Source: Bordetella petrii (GTDB lineage: Bacteria; Pseudomonadota; Gammaproteobacteria; Burkholderiales; Burkholderiaceae_B). Taken from it: DNA of 64,000 nt. The stretch spans positions 310,001 to 374,000 of the forward strand of contig WMBV01000002.1 of NCBI GenBank assembly GCA_017745595.1, read 5' to 3'. Both the position numbers and the translations under genes were made by a program. How positions within the stretch are numbered: the first letter of the stretch is position 1; each line of letters opens with the position of its first letter. Below are positions 15,532 through 25,990 of the stretch, one piece after another. The notes below the pieces were generated by a model. That model ran no database searches and was not told where the DNA came from. It saw only the letters and a program-made list of their open reading frames with translations.

Positions 15532-16302
15532 TCAGGCCGTTTTCTGCCCCAGCGCCCGCGACAGCACGGCGGCCTCGTCGATCAGCTGCGCGCCGCAGGC
15601 TTTCACGCGATCGGCCGTCATGCGCACGCTGGGCCCGAAAATGCATATCGAGCCGGCGGCCACGTCGGCGCCGTTGAAATAGGGCGCCGCCACCGCGACA
15701 GCGCCTTCGATGAGTTCGTGCCGGCTGGTTGCGTAACCCAACTTGCGCACCCGCTCGAGCTCGGCCATATAGGCGCCGGTATCCACTTTCGTGTCGGCGG
15801 CATAGCCCTTGAGCTCTTTTTCGGTCAGGTTCATGCGCGCCAGGATGGTGCGGCCGCTGGCGCCCAGCACCAGTTTTTCGCGATAGCCGACGCCGCGGCG
15901 AAAACTCAGCGGCTGCGGGCTGGCAAGCTCGGCGAAACACACCCGGTAGGCGCCCTCGCGCACGAACAGCGCCACGGTTTCCCCGGTGGATTCCCACAGA
16001 CGCTGCAGCGACGGGTACGCCAGATCGGCGATCTTGTGGCTGGTGGTCCATATATGCACCAGCCGCGCCACCGAGCTGCCCAGGCGGAATTGCTGCGGCT
16101 CGCCCGACGACGCCAGGAAGCCGTTGTGCTCCAGCGTGGCGATCAGCCGGTATAGCGTGGGACGGCTCAGATCCACGCGCTTGAGCAGCTCGGCCGCCGT
16201 CAGGCCGTCGTCCCCCGGACGGAAAGCCAACAGAATGTCCAGCGCTCGATCTACCGCCCGGACCCCTTCCTGGCGCTTGTCGTTTTCCATGCCTGATTCC
16301 AT
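15532..16302 (-). CDS. IclR-family transcriptional regulator
   Basis: 256 residues. N-terminal winged HTH (about 12-75): AVDRALDILLAF, LTAAELLKRVDLSRPTLYRLIATLEHNGFL. The C-terminal effector domain has the typical RRGVGYREKLVLGASGRTILA and the late SICIFGPSVRMTADRV. IclR proteins repress or activate catabolic operons for aromatic or small acids. It is divergent from the Rieske oxygenase operon, with 138 bp between starts, and likely acts at the dyad overlapping that promoter. A second ATG four codons in is an alternative start. Confidence 0.92.
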   Translation of the reverse strand: MESGMENDKRQEGVRAVDRALDILLAFRPGDDGLTAAELLKRVDLSRPTLYRLIATLEHNGFLASSGEPQQFRLGSSVARLVHIWTTSHKIADLAYPSLQRLWESTGETVALFVREGAYRVCFAELASPQPLSFRRGVGYREKLVLGASGRTILARMNLTEKELKGYAADTKVDTGAYMAELERVRKLGYATSRHELIEGAVAVAAPYFNGADVAAGSICIFGPSVRMTADRVKACGAQLIDEAAVLSRALGQKTA

Positions 16303-16345
16303 ACCACATTGGGTTCAACGTGGCGATTGTATTCAAAAGCCATGC

Positions 16346-16379
16346 TTGACCCAGATCAATTCGTGTCCGTATACTGGAC
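16346..16379 (+). promoter_or_regulatory. sigma70 promoter of the Rieske operon with overlapping dyad
   Basis: TTGACC (16346-16351) and TATACT (16370-16375) are separated by 18 bp. The -10 lies inside GTCC-N7-GGAC (16365-16379), and GGACTAA repeats again about 20 bp downstream. The overlap suggests repression by the divergent IclR protein. Starts about 60 bp upstream of the oxygenase ATG. Confidence 0.6.
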
Positions 16380-16440
16380 TAATGTCTTATCTGACGGACT
16401 AACCCGGGCAACGCCCGAAGCGCGGAAATGGAGACCACGC

Positions 16441-17730
16441 ATGGACAAAAACACCGCTGAAACCCTGGTTCGGACTGGCCCGGGAACCGCCATGGGGCAG
16501 TTGCTGCGGCGCTACTGGGTGCCGGTCCTGGCGGCCAGCGAAATCGCGGAACCCGACTGCCCGCCGGTGCGGGTGCAGATCATGGGGGAAAAATTGCTGG
16601 CCTTTCGCGATACCGAAGGCAAGGCCGCGCTGATCAGCGAATTCTGTTCACATCGCGGCGTCTCGCTGTACTTCGGGCGCAACGAGGAAAACGGCATCCG
16701 GTGCGCCTACCACGGCCTGAAGTTCGACCGGGACGGCAACTGCGTGGACGTGCCCTCGGCGCCGCAGGCCTGCAAGCACATGGGCATCACGGCCTATCCC
16801 TGTGTGGAAATGGCCGGCATCGTCTGGGCCTACATGGGCCCGAAAGACAAGCAGCCGGCCCTGCCGGATGTCGAGTGGTGCACCCTGCCGGCCAGCCACG
16901 TATTCGTCTCCAAGCGCCTGCAGGAATGCAACTACCTGCAGGCCATGGAAGGCGGCATCGACACCAGCCACGTTTCGTACGTGCACCGCTACGAGGTCGA
17001 CCACGATCCGCTGCACCAGGGCACCAAGGCACTGGACTACATCAAGGCCGACGGCAACGTCATCTTCGAAATCGAGAAAACCCCTTTCGGCCTGACGCTG
17101 TTCGGGCGCCGCAATGGCGAGCCGGATTCGTATTACTGGCGCGTCACACAATGGCTGTTCCCCTGGTACACCCTGATCCCCCCCTTCGGCGACCACGCGC
17201 TGGGCGGCCATGTGTGGGTGCCCATCGACGACCACAATTGCTGGGCCTGGAGCATCAATTTCCGCACCGACCGGCCGCTGAATGAAGAAGAACTACGCGA
17301 CCTGAACAGCGGCAAGGGCATCCACTGCGAATACGAGCCGGGCACCAACGTGCCGGGCGGCACCTTCCGGCCCAAGGCCAACAAGGACAACGACTATCTG
17401 ATCGACCGGCAGGCGCAGAAAGACAAGCGGGCGTACTCGGGCGTGTTCGGCTTCGCCATCCAGGACGCATCACTGCAGGAAAGCATGGGACCGGTCCAGG
17501 ATCATGCCAACGAAAAGCTGCTGCCGACCGACCGCGCCATCGTCATGGCGCGCCGGATGCTGTTCGAGGCGGCCACCAAACTGCAGCCGGATGGCAATCC
17601 GCCGGCCCTCGACGCCGACCAGCAACGCGTGCGGGCTGCGGGCGTGCTGCTGCCGCGCGATCAAAAACCGCAGGAGTGGGCTGCGGTACACCTGGCCGAT
17701 GGAAAGAACCAGAAGGTCTATTCCATCTAA
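16441..17730 (+). CDS. Rieske-type aromatic ring-hydroxylating/demethylating oxygenase, large subunit
   Basis: 429 residues. Rieske [2Fe-2S] ligands are CSHRG near residue 68 and CAYHG near residue 87. The mononuclear iron site is DTSHVSYVHR near residues 178-187, in the order of phthalate 4,5-dioxygenase and related demethylase oxygenases. The protein uses O2 and electrons from the reductase encoded three genes on to hydroxylate or O-demethylate an aromatic substrate. The ATG at 16441 follows GGAGA and gives the normal length; the open frame continues upstream through the promoter and is not coding. Substrate unknown; phthalate or methoxybenzoate types are the closest by motif. Confidence 0.88.
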   Translation: MDKNTAETLVRTGPGTAMGQLLRRYWVPVLAASEIAEPDCPPVRVQIMGEKLLAFRDTEGKAALISEFCSHRGVSLYFGRNEENGIRCAYHGLKFDRDGNCVDVPSAPQACKHMGITAYPCVEMAGIVWAYMGPKDKQPALPDVEWCTLPASHVFVSKRLQECNYLQAMEGGIDTSHVSYVHRYEVDHDPLHQGTKALDYIKADGNVIFEIEKTPFGLTLFGRRNGEPDSYYWRVTQWLFPWYTLIPPFGDHALGGHVWVPIDDHNCWAWSINFRTDRPLNEEELRDLNSGKGIHCEYEPGTNVPGGTFRPKANKDNDYLIDRQAQKDKRAYSGVFGFAIQDASLQESMGPVQDHANEKLLPTDRAIVMARRMLFEAATKLQPDGNPPALDADQQRVRAAGVLLPRDQKPQEWAAVHLADGKNQKVYSI

Positions 17731-17773
17731 GCACAACACGCCGAGACCCACACACCACCAAGGGAGAGCAACC

Positions 17774-18745
17774 ATGTCAGGAATCACCCGGCGCGCCGCG
17801 CTGGCGGCCGCCATGCTGGCGGCATGCTGTACTTTTTCCGCCGCCCAGGCGGACGAATGGAAGCCCAACAAACCTATCCGCATCGTCGTGCCGATCGTCG
17901 GCAGCACCAACGACGTGCTGGCCCGCCTGGTGGCACCGGAGCTGGAGGCCGCGCTGGGCCAGCCCGTCGTCGTCGAGAACAAGGGCGGCGGCGGCGGCCT
18001 GATCGGCACGATGGATGTGGTGAGGTCCGCCCCCGACGGCTACACGCTGCTGGTGGGCTACAACGGCCCCATCAGCATCAACCCCACGCTGCTGCCACAG
18101 ACGTCCTACAAGCCCGCCAAAGACCTGGCGCCGATCACGCTGGCGGTAAAGGCCTCGCAATACCTGGTGGTCAACCCTAAGGTGCCGGTCAAGACGCTGG
18201 CGGAATTCGTCGCATACGCCAAAGACCATCGCATGAGCTATGCCTCGGTCTCGGTGGGCAGCTCGTCGCACCTGACGATGGAAATGCTGAAGCAGGCGGC
18301 GCACATCGACCTGACGCACGTCCCCTACCGCGGTGCCGGGCCGGCGGTGATAGACCTGATTGGCGGCCAGGTCGATGCCTCGTTCCTGGTGCCGGGCAAT
18401 ATCCAGGAATACGCCAAGGACGGGCGCGCCCGGCTGATCGCGTCTTCGGGGCTGAAGCGCTTTGCCTCCACGCCGGACGTTCCCTCCGTGGCGGAAACCT
18501 ATCCGGGCTTCAACGCGACATCGTGGATCGGCTTCCTGGCGCCGGCGGGCCTTCCCAAGCCTGTCATGGACCGGCTCAGCACCGAGCTCGTGCGTATCCT
18601 CAAGCTGCCCAAGATCCGCGGACAGCTCGAAGACATGGAATTCGAAGTGATTGCCAGCAGCCCCCAGGAATTCTCGGCGTGGATCGAGGAAGACACCGAG
18701 CGCTGGGCCAAGGTAATCAAGGCGGCCAACATCAAAGTCAATTGA
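17774..18745 (+). CDS. Bug/TctC-family periplasmic solute receptor
   Basis: 323 residues with a signal peptide (1-26, ending AQA before DEWKPNKPIRIVVPIVG). Bug signatures: VVVENKGGGGG, PDGYTLLVGY, THVPYRGAGPA and FLVPGN. Preceded by AGGGAG. It lies between the oxygenase and dehydrogenase genes, so it likely delivers the aromatic acid or a related substrate of this cluster to an unlinked carrier. It differs from the other Bug protein of the window (5799-6779) in lacking the proline-rich PAGG motif. Confidence 0.85.
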   Translation: MSGITRRAALAAAMLAACCTFSAAQADEWKPNKPIRIVVPIVGSTNDVLARLVAPELEAALGQPVVVENKGGGGGLIGTMDVVRSAPDGYTLLVGYNGPISINPTLLPQTSYKPAKDLAPITLAVKASQYLVVNPKVPVKTLAEFVAYAKDHRMSYASVSVGSSSHLTMEMLKQAAHIDLTHVPYRGAGPAVIDLIGGQVDASFLVPGNIQEYAKDGRARLIASSGLKRFASTPDVPSVAETYPGFNATSWIGFLAPAGLPKPVMDRLSTELVRILKLPKIRGQLEDMEFEVIASSPQEFSAWIEEDTERWAKVIKAANIKVN

Positions 18746-18812
18746 ACCCCGCTGCGCGCGCCGCTTGCGCCGGTTTTCGGCAAGCGGCGCGCGCGGCCGA
18801 CCTGGAATAAAC

Positions 18813-19595
18813 ATGCAAGAAAACGCGAGACTGGCGGGCAAGTCCGCCCTGATCACGGGCGGGGGCGGCGGCATCGGTGCCGCCACGGCGGCGCTGTTCT
18901 GCGCGCAAGGCGCGGCGGTGCTGCTGGTCGATGCCAACGACGAGGCATTGGCCCATACCGCGGCGCAGATTGCGCAAGACCAGCCGCAAGCGCGCGTGGC
19001 CGTCTTCCGCGCCGACGTATCAGACCCGCAGCTCGCGCAGGCCGCGGTGCGCACGGCGCTCGAGGCGCATGGCGGGCTCGACATCCTGGTCAACAACGCG
19101 GCCAAGCGCAACTATTCGGCCCTGGCCGACGTCACGCCGGAAGAATGGCACGCCGTAGTGGCCGTGAACCTGGTCGGCGCGTCCAACTACTGCAAGGCGG
19201 CGCTGCCCGCGCTGCGCAAATCGGGCAGGGGCGCCATCGTCAACGTGGCGTCCTGTTACGCGGAAACCGGCCGCAAGGGCATGGCCCTGTACGACGCCAC
19301 CAAGGCCGGCATGCTGGCCATGACACGCACGCTGGCGTTCGAAGAAACCGCAAGCGGCATACGCGCCAACGCGGTGTGCCCCGGCTCGACACTGACCGAT
19401 TTCCATATCGGCCGCGCCCAGGCCGCCGGCAAAAGCGTCGATCTGCTGAAGACGCAGCGCCAGGATACGTCTTTGCTGGGCCGCTGGGCCGATCCGCGCG
19501 AGATCGCCTGGCCCATCGTGTGGCTGGCCAGCGACGAAGCCTCGTACATCACCGGCACCACACTGATGGTCGATGGCGGCCTGTCGGCCATGTAG
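18813..19595 (+). CDS. short-chain dehydrogenase/reductase
   Basis: 260 residues of the classical SDR family. Nucleotide motif TGGGGGIG (about 17-24) and the NNAA motif after LDILV. The catalytic triad is Ser in NVASCY and Tyr-x3-Lys in YDATK; the family PG motif (CPGSTLTDF) and C-terminal TGTTLMVDGG are also present. NAD is likely, since an Asp follows beta-strand 2 (LLVDAND). It probably oxidises an alcohol or dihydrodiol made in the pathway of the oxygenase. Located 67 bp after the Bug gene; the start at 18813 has a weak GGAA site. Confidence 0.9.
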   Translation: MQENARLAGKSALITGGGGGIGAATAALFCAQGAAVLLVDANDEALAHTAAQIAQDQPQARVAVFRADVSDPQLAQAAVRTALEAHGGLDILVNNAAKRNYSALADVTPEEWHAVVAVNLVGASNYCKAALPALRKSGRGAIVNVASCYAETGRKGMALYDATKAGMLAMTRTLAFEETASGIRANAVCPGSTLTDFHIGRAQAAGKSVDLLKTQRQDTSLLGRWADPREIAWPIVWLASDEASYITGTTLMVDGGLSAM

Positions 19596-19608
19596 TCGGA
19601 GTAGCGGC

Positions 19609-20577
19609 ATGAGTACAAATTCCCTGACCGTGCGCGTGACGCGCAAGTCGGCCGAAGCGGCCGGGATCTGCGGCTTCGAACTCAGCGCCCCGGCCGGCGG
19701 CGACCTGCCGCCGTTCACGGCCGGCGCGCATATCGACGTGCATCTGCCCGGCGGTATTACGCGCCAGTATTCCCTATGCAACGAGCCTTCCGAACGCAGC
19801 CGCTACCGTATCGCGGTGCTGCGCGAGCCGGCATCCCGCGGCGGCTCGCGGGCCATGCACGACGACGTGCGGGAAGGCGATCTGCTGCGGATCGGCATGC
19901 CGCGCAATCTGTTCGCCCTGGACGAACGCGCTGCGCGCCACATTCTGATGGCGGGCGGCATCGGCATCACCCCGCTGTGGAGCATGGCGCAGCGGCTGGC
20001 CGCCATCGGCGCCGATTTCGAACTGCACTACTGCGCGCGCTCGCTCGGGCGCATGGCGTTTCATGAACCGCTGCGCCAGGCGGCCTATGCCGACCGCGTG
20101 CATCTGCACCTGGACGACGGCGCGCCCGAGCAGAGGCTGGACCTGGCCGCGGCATGCACGCCCGCGGCCGGCACCCACCTGTATGTGTGCGGCCCCAAGG
20201 GGTTCATGGACGCCGTGCTGGAAGCCGCGCGCGCGCGCGGCTGGCCACAGGACCGCCTGCATTATGAGTTCTTTGCCGCCGACCCCGCCCCGACGGGCGG
20301 CGATGGCGATGGCGAGTTTTCGGTGAAGCTGGCCAGTTCCGGCCAGATTGTGAAAGTGCCCGCCGGATGCTCAGTGACACACGCCCTCGCCGAGGCGGGA
20401 ATAGACGTACCCGTAGCATGCGAACAGGGTATTTGCGGCACGTGCCTGACGCGGGTGCTGGAAGGGCAGCCCGACCACCGCGACCTGTTCCTGTCGCCCG
20501 AAGAACAGGCCGGTAACACGCAATTCACGCCCTGCTGCTCGCGGGCGAAGACGCCGCTGCTGGTGCTCGATCTCTAA
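19609..20577 (+). CDS. phthalate dioxygenase reductase-type ferredoxin reductase
   Basis: 322 residues in three parts. An FMN-binding barrel (HIDVHLPGGITRQYSLCN, about 46-63); an NAD domain (ILMAGGIGITPLWSMA, about 113-128, and YVCGPKGFMDAV); and a C-terminal plant-type [2Fe-2S] domain with CEQGICGTC and a final Cys in TPCCS. It moves electrons from NADH through FMN to the oxygenase Rieske centre, as VanB and phthalate dioxygenase reductase do. Preceded by GGAG, 13 bp after the SDR gene, and the last gene of the operon. Confidence 0.92.
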   Translation: MSTNSLTVRVTRKSAEAAGICGFELSAPAGGDLPPFTAGAHIDVHLPGGITRQYSLCNEPSERSRYRIAVLREPASRGGSRAMHDDVREGDLLRIGMPRNLFALDERAARHILMAGGIGITPLWSMAQRLAAIGADFELHYCARSLGRMAFHEPLRQAAYADRVHLHLDDGAPEQRLDLAAACTPAAGTHLYVCGPKGFMDAVLEAARARGWPQDRLHYEFFAADPAPTGGDGDGEFSVKLASSGQIVKVPAGCSVTHALAEAGIDVPVACEQGICGTCLTRVLEGQPDHRDLFLSPEEQAGNTQFTPCCSRAKTPLLVLDL

Positions 20578-20585
20578 GCCCGCCC

Positions 20586-21767
20586 CTAGGACAGCGGCTT
20601 GAGCGCCCAGGTCACGGCCAGCCAGACGGCCGCCAGAGCGGCGGCGGCCCAGAACACCGCGTCGGCGCCCGCCTGGGCGGCCAGCCAGCCGCCCAGCGCG
20701 CCCCCGCAGAACAGGCCGGCGGCCTGGGCGGTATTGTAAAAGCCCAGGGCCAGGCCCTTGTACTGGGCCGGCGCCACGCGCGACACCAGCGACGGCTGCA
20801 GGGCCTCGAGAATATTGAACACCACGAAGAAGGCCGTCATCACGATGGCCAGCGCGTAGAACCCGTGGCTGGCCGCCGGCAGCAGCGCGCACACCACCAC
20901 CAGGCCGGCCACCGAGGCGCGCAGGGCGCCGCGATGGGCGCGATGCCGTTCGGCCACGAAGATGACCGGCACCATCAGCACGAACGACACCAGGATGATG
21001 GGCAGGTAGACCTTCCAGAGATCCTGGGTGCTCAGGCCGCCCGCCTGGGCCAGCAGGGTCGGCACCACCACGAACAGCGCCACCTGGGTACAGTGCAGGG
21101 CGAACACGCCGAAATTCAGGCGCAGCAAGTCGCGGTGCGCCAGCACCTGGCGCGGGCGCACGTTCATGCTGCGTGCCTCGCTGCGCGGCACCACGGGTAC
21201 CATCCAGCGGGCCACCGCCAGGCTGGCCACACCCAGGCAGGCAATGGTCCAGAACAGGCCGGGCAGGCCCCACCAGCCCACCAGCACGGGCGCCAGGACC
21301 AGCGACACCGCGAACGACAGCCCTATCGACGCCCCCACCATGGCCATGGCGCGGGTGCGCACGGCGTCGCGGGTGGCGTCGGCCAGCCAGGCCGTCACGG
21401 CCGCCGAAATGGCGCCGGCCCCCTGGATGGCACGGCCGATGGTGATCCAGAACACGTCTTGCGCCTGGGCGCACACGATGCTGCCCACGATGAACAGCAG
21501 CAGGCCCGCCACGACCACGGGGCGGCGCCCCCAGCGGTCGGACGCCAGGCCGAAGGGAATCTGCATGAAGGCCTGGGTCAGGCCGTACATGCCCAGCGCC
21601 AGGCCGACCCGCGCCGGGTCATCGCCGCCGGGCAGGCCGCGCGCGGCCACGGCAAACACCGGCAGCAGCAGGAACAGGCCCAGCATCCGGCAGGCGAACA
21701 GGCCCGCCAGCGCGATACTGGCGCGCCGTTCGGACGGGGTCAATTTCAGTTTGGTATCAGCCGGCAT
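20586..21767 (-). CDS. major facilitator superfamily transporter
   Basis: 393 residues with about twelve membrane segments. The loop 2-3 motif is [18 protein letters not shown], and an antiporter-like [21 protein letters not shown] sits in helix 5. It resembles YajR-type drug or metabolite efflux carriers but lacks their C-terminal cytoplasmic domain. Divergent from uvrA with 88 bp between starts, and close to ssb in the ancestral order (uvrA, MFS, ssb). Substrate not deducible. Confidence 0.88.
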   Translation of the reverse strand: MPADTKLKLTPSERRASIALAGLFACRMLGLFLLLPVFAVAARGLPGGDDPARVGLALGMYGLTQAFMQIPFGLASDRWGRRPVVVAGLLLFIVGSIVCAQAQDVFWITIGRAIQGAGAISAAVTAWLADATRDAVRTRAMAMVGASIGLSFAVSLVLAPVLVGWWGLPGLFWTIACLGVASLAVARWMVPVVPRSEARSMNVRPRQVLAHRDLLRLNFGVFALHCTQVALFVVVPTLLAQAGGLSTQDLWKVYLPIILVSFVLMVPVIFVAERHRAHRGALRASVAGLVVVCALLPAASHGFYALAIVMTAFFVVFNILEALQPSLVSRVAPAQYKGLALGFYNTAQAAGLFCGGALGGWLAAQAGADAVFWAAAALAAVWLAVTWALKPLS

Positions 21768-21855
21768 GCGGAAGTGGTCTGGTCAGAGCCTTGTACGAGA
21801 AAGGACTCGGCGCGCTATAGTACCAAGTTGGCCTTTGAAACCGCTTAAATGCCCG

Positions 21856-24708
21856 ATGGACGCGATACGCATTCGGGGTGCCCGCACCCACAACCTCAAG
21901 AACGTCTCGCTCGATTTGCCCCGCCACAAGCTGGTGGTGGTAACGGGCCTGTCCGGCTCGGGCAAGTCGTCGCTGGCGTTCGACACGCTGTACGCCGAAG
22001 GGCAGCGCCGCTATGTAGAAAGCCTGTCGGCCTACGCGCGCCAGTTCCTGCAACTGATGGACAAGCCCGATGTCGACCTGATCGAAGGCCTGTCGCCGGC
22101 GATTTCCATCGAGCAGAAGGCCGCCGGGCACAACCCGCGCTCCACCGTGGGCACCATCACTGAAATCCACGATTACCTGCGGCTGCTGTATGCGCGGGTA
22201 GGCACCCCTTATTGCCCCGATCACGGCCTGCCCCTGCAGGCGCAAAGCGTCAGCCAGATGGTCGACGCGGTGCTGGCCTGGCCCGCCGAAACGCGGCTGG
22301 CGGTGCTGGCCCCCATCGCGCGCGCGCGCAAGGGCAGTTTCGAAGACGAATGCGCCAGCCTGCAGGCCCAGGGGTATGTGCGGCTGCGAGTCGACGGCCA
22401 GATGCAGGAAATCAGCGAAATGGCCCCGCTGAAGAAAAACGAAAAGCACGACATCGACGTCGTGATCGACCGTCTGCGCATCAGGCCCGAAAGCAAGCAG
22501 CGCCTGGCCGAAAGCTTCGAAACGGCCATGCAGCTGGCCGATGGCCGCACGGTGGCGCTCGATATGGACTCCGGCCGCGAGCAGGTGTTTTCCAGCCGCT
22601 ACGCCTGCCCGGTGTGCAGCCACAGCCTGCCCGAGCTCGAACCGCGGCTGTTCAGTTTCAATAATCCCATGGGCGCCTGTCCCACCTGCGACGGCATCGG
22701 GCAGGTGGGCTTTTTCGATCCCAAGCGGGTGGTGGCGTTTCCCGAGCTCAGCCTGACGGCCGGCGCCATCCGCGGCTGGGACCGCCGCAATGCCTTCACG
22801 CATTCGCTGCTGACCAGCCTGGCCGCCCATTACGAATTCGACATCGAGACCCCGTTCGAAGACCTGCCCGATGCCATCCGCCACAAGGTGCTGTACGGAT
22901 CGGGCGACGAAGAAATCGCCTTCATCTATCTCAGCGAAAAAGGCCGCAGCACCGTCAAGCGGCACACCTTCGAAGGCGTCATCCCCAACCTGGAACGCCG
23001 CTGGCGCGAAACCGACTCGGCCACGGTGCGCGAAGAGCTGGGCAAGTACCGCAACATCAAGACCTGCCCCGACTGCGGCGGCTCGCGCCTGCGCGCCGAG
23101 GCCCGCCACGTCCTCATCGGCGACGACCCGCGCGAAGGCGAACGGCGCGGCCAGGCCATCTACGAAGTCGAGGCCATGCCGCTGTCGGACTGCCTGGCCT
23201 GGTTCCAGGCACTGGCCCTGACCGGCGCCAAGCAAGAAATCGCGCAGCGCATTGTGCGCGAAATCGAGGCCCGCCTCACCTTCCTGAACAATGTGGGGCT
23301 GAATTACCTGTCGCTGGACCGCAGCGCCGACACCATCTCGGGCGGCGAGGCCCAGCGCATCCGGCTGGCCAGCCAGATCGGCTCGGGCCTGACCGGCGTG
23401 ATGTATGTGCTGGACGAACCCTCCATCGGCCTGCACCAGCGTGACAACGACCGCCTGATCGGCACGCTGCAGCACCTGCGCGACCTCGGCAACAGCGTCA
23501 TCGTGGTCGAGCACGACGAAGACATGATCCGGCTGGCCGACTGGGTGGTCGACATGGGGCCGGGCGCGGGCGAACATGGCGGCCAGGTCGTGGCGCAGGG
23601 CACGCCCGAGGCCGTGCAGGAAGATCCCGCGTCGCTCACCGGCCAGTATCTCAGCGGCCGGCGCGCCATTGCGCTGCCCAAGCGGCGTCCCGTCAACGAC
23701 AGCCAGTCCTGGCTGGTGCTCGAAGGCGCCAGCGGCAACAACCTGAAGTCGGTCGACCTGCGCATCCCCGCCGGACGGCTGGTGTGCGTCACGGGCGTTT
23801 CCGGCTCGGGCAAGTCCACGCTGGTCAACGACACGCTCGCGATCGCGGTATCGCGCCAGCTGCATCATGCCCAGAGCGAACCGGCGCCCTATGCATCGAT
23901 CAGCGGCCTGGAGCACTTCGACAAGATCATCAGCGTCGACCAAAGCCCCATCGGCCGTACGCCGCGCAGCAACCCGGCCACCTACACGGGGCTGTTCACG
24001 CCCATCCGCGAACTGTTCGCCGGCGTGCCCGAGGCGCGCGCGCGCGGCTACGACCCCGGACGCTTCAGTTTCAACGTGAAGGGCGGCCGTTGCGAGGCCT
24101 GCCAGGGCGACGGCGTGGTCAAGGTCGAAATGCATTTCCTGCCCGACATGTACGTACCGTGCGACGTCTGCCACGGCAAGCGCTACAACCGCGAAACCCT
24201 CGAAATCCGCTACCGGGGCCGCAATATCAGCGAAGTGCTCGAACTCACGGTCGAGCAGGCGCTGGAATATTTCGAATCGGTGCCGGCCATCGCGCGCAAG
24301 CTGCACACCCTGATCGACGTGGGGCTGTCGTACATCCGCCTGGGGCAGAGCGCCACCACGCTATCCGGCGGCGAGGCGCAGCGGGTGAAGCTGTCGCAAG
24401 AACTGTCGCGCCGCAGTACCGGGCGCACGCTGTACATCCTGGACGAACCTACCACCGGCCTGCACTTCCGCGACATCGAAATGCTGCTGCAGGTGCTGAA
24501 CCAGCTGGTCGACAGCGGCAACACCGTGCTCATCATCGAGCACAACCTGGACGTCATCAAGACGGCCGACTGGGTGGTCGACATGGGGCCCGAAGGCGGC
24601 GACGGCGGCGGCCGCATCGTGGCCCTGGGCACGCCTGAAGACGTCGCGGCCAACCCGCAAAGCCATACCGGGCATTACCTGGGCCACGTCCTGCAGCGCG
24701 ACCGCTGA
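21856..24708 (+). CDS. uvrA: excinuclease ABC subunit A
   Basis: 950 residues. Damage-recognition ATPase of nucleotide excision repair, forming UvrA2B. Two ABC ATPase halves: Walker [10 protein letters not shown] near residue 31 and GVSGSGKST in the second half, with signatures TISGGEAQR and TLSGGEAQR. CxxC pairs of the zinc modules are visible (CPVCSH/CPTC in half one; CEAC/CDVC in half two). The open frame runs about 830 bp further upstream antisense to the MFS gene; the start [13 protein letters not shown] matches the family N-terminus. No consensus SOS box was seen in the 88-bp intergenic region. Confidence 0.97.
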   Translation: MDAIRIRGARTHNLKNVSLDLPRHKLVVVTGLSGSGKSSLAFDTLYAEGQRRYVESLSAYARQFLQLMDKPDVDLIEGLSPAISIEQKAAGHNPRSTVGTITEIHDYLRLLYARVGTPYCPDHGLPLQAQSVSQMVDAVLAWPAETRLAVLAPIARARKGSFEDECASLQAQGYVRLRVDGQMQEISEMAPLKKNEKHDIDVVIDRLRIRPESKQRLAESFETAMQLADGRTVALDMDSGREQVFSSRYACPVCSHSLPELEPRLFSFNNPMGACPTCDGIGQVGFFDPKRVVAFPELSLTAGAIRGWDRRNAFTHSLLTSLAAHYEFDIETPFEDLPDAIRHKVLYGSGDEEIAFIYLSEKGRSTVKRHTFEGVIPNLERRWRETDSATVREELGKYRNIKTCPDCGGSRLRAEARHVLIGDDPREGERRGQAIYEVEAMPLSDCLAWFQALALTGAKQEIAQRIVREIEARLTFLNNVGLNYLSLDRSADTISGGEAQRIRLASQIGSGLTGVMYVLDEPSIGLHQRDNDRLIGTLQHLRDLGNSVIVVEHDEDMIRLADWVVDMGPGAGEHGGQVVAQGTPEAVQEDPASLTGQYLSGRRAIALPKRRPVNDSQSWLVLEGASGNNLKSVDLRIPAGRLVCVTGVSGSGKSTLVNDTLAIAVSRQLHHAQSEPAPYASISGLEHFDKIISVDQSPIGRTPRSNPATYTGLFTPIRELFAGVPEARARGYDPGRFSFNVKGGRCEACQGDGVVKVEMHFLPDMYVPCDVCHGKRYNRETLEIRYRGRNISEVLELTVEQALEYFESVPAIARKLHTLIDVGLSYIRLGQSATTLSGGEAQRVKLSQELSRRSTGRTLYILDEPTTGLHFRDIEMLLQVLNQLVDSGNTVLIIEHNLDVIKTADWVVDMGPEGGDGGGRIVALGTPEDVAANPQSHTGHYLGHVLQRDR

Positions 24709-24733
24709 CCACGGGGCCTATTCAGTCTCTTCA

Positions 24734-24821
24734 GGTGTCAGGCTCCGCAGGTGCCTGACACCGTCGTGCACAGAAGAATTGGCCTGCTTCGGTGTCTGAC
24801 ACCCTACGGGAGTCAGACACC
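24734..24821. repeat. paired intergenic palindromes
   Basis: Two inverted repeats, 24734-24762 (GGTGTCAGGC ... GCCTGACACC type) and 24791-24821 (GGTGTCTGAC ... GTCAGACACC type), are separated by 28 bp. The spacer shares a GTG-pyrimidine-purine-CA...AGAAT pattern with the copy at 38856. Lies between the converging uvrA and dgt genes, so it may stop transcription from both sides. Confidence 0.9.
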
Positions 24822-24843
24822 TGCCGAGCCGCCGGCGTAGGCG

Positions 24844-25980
24844 CTAGCCCATCTCGAACAAGCGTTTGTGTTCGCGAATCGCGTAGCGGTCGGTCATGCC
24901 GGCAATGTAGTCGGCGATGGCGCGCGCCTGGCCGGCGGGGTCGCGCTGGTGGTCCGGCGGCAGCAGGCGCGGGTCGGCCAGGAACGCCTGGAACAGTTCG
25001 CGCACGATGCGGCGCGCCTTGGTGGTCATGCGCATCACGCGATAGTGCCGGTACAGGTTGTCGAACAGAAACCGCTTCAGTTCGTCGGCTTCGCGGCGCA
25101 CGCCTTCGGAAAAACCCGCCAGCGGCGGCGCGCGGCGCACCGCGTCGGCATCGGCCGGGTTGGTGTCGGCAAGGCGCGCCAACGACGTGGCGGTCAGGTC
25201 CACGATCAGCGTGTTGATCATGCGCCGCACCGTTTCCGCGATGGCGCGGCGCGCCGGCAGGTGCGGGTAGCGCTCGGCCACCTGGGCGTAATGGCGCGCG
25301 AAAATGGCGACCTCTTGCATCTGCTCCAGGGTGATCAAGCCCGAACGCAGGCCGTCGTCGATATCGTGGTTGTTGTAGGCGACCTCGTCGGCCAGGTTGG
25401 CCAACTGGGCCTCCAGCGATGGCTGGGTACGGTTCAGGAAGCGTTCGCCCACGTCGCCCAGCTGGCGCGCATGCGCGGCCGAGCAATGCTTCAGGATTCC
25501 TTCGCGCGTCTCGAAGCACAGGTTCAGCCCGCTGAACTCGGCATAGCGCTCTTCCAGTTCATCCACCACACGCAGGCTTTGCAGGTTGTGCTCGAACCCG
25601 CCCGCCTGCGGCGCCATTTCGCGCATGCAGGCATTCAGCTCGTCTTGTCCGGCGTGCCCGAAGGGCGTGTGGCCCAGGTCGTGCGCCAGCGCGATGGCTT
25701 CGGTCAGGTCTTCCGACAGGCGCAGGCTGCGCGCCAGGGTACGGGCGATCTGCGCCACTTCCAGGCTGTGCGTCAGGCGGGTGCGGAACAGATCGCCTTC
25801 GTGGTTGACGAACACCTGCGTCTTGTATTCCAGCCGGCGAAAGGCCGTGCAATGGATGATGCGATCCCGGTCGCGCTGGAACTCGGTGCGGTTCTGCGGG
25901 GCCGGCTCGAGATGCCGACGCCCGCGGGTGGCTGAGGGATCGGATGCGTAGCGGGCCAGTTCGGTCATCGGCGGCATCAT
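24844..25980 (-). CDS. dgt: deoxyguanosinetriphosphate triphosphohydrolase-like protein
   Basis: 378 residues. HD-domain phosphohydrolase: His of [11 protein letters not shown], then the HD pair in [16 protein letters not shown] and a later Asp in [16 protein letters not shown]-terminal [28 protein letters not shown] is typical of the class-2 dGTPase-like group. It hydrolyses dNTPs to deoxynucleoside and triphosphate. It lies 10 bp after aroB and completes the aroK-aroB-dgt operon, an order common in betaproteobacteria. Several ATG codons (25980, 25977, 25968) are close together at the start. Confidence 0.93.
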   Translation of the reverse strand: MMPPMTELARYASDPSATRGRRHLEPAPQNRTEFQRDRDRIIHCTAFRRLEYKTQVFVNHEGDLFRTRLTHSLEVAQIARTLARSLRLSEDLTEAIALAHDLGHTPFGHAGQDELNACMREMAPQAGGFEHNLQSLRVVDELEERYAEFSGLNLCFETREGILKHCSAAHARQLGDVGERFLNRTQPSLEAQLANLADEVAYNNHDIDDGLRSGLITLEQMQEVAIFARHYAQVAERYPHLPARRAIAETVRRMINTLIVDLTATSLARLADTNPADADAVRRAPPLAGFSEGVRREADELKRFLFDNLYRHYRVMRMTTKARRIVRELFQAFLADPRLLPPDHQRDPAGQARAIADYIAGMTDRYAIREHKRLFEMG

Positions 25981-25990
25981 CCCGGCCAGA

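Noticed and set aside
21757-24306. 849-residue open frame antisense to uvrA
   Set aside because: Long antisense frames are common in high-GC DNA; composition is His/Gln/Gly-rich with no domain, and uvrA is certain.
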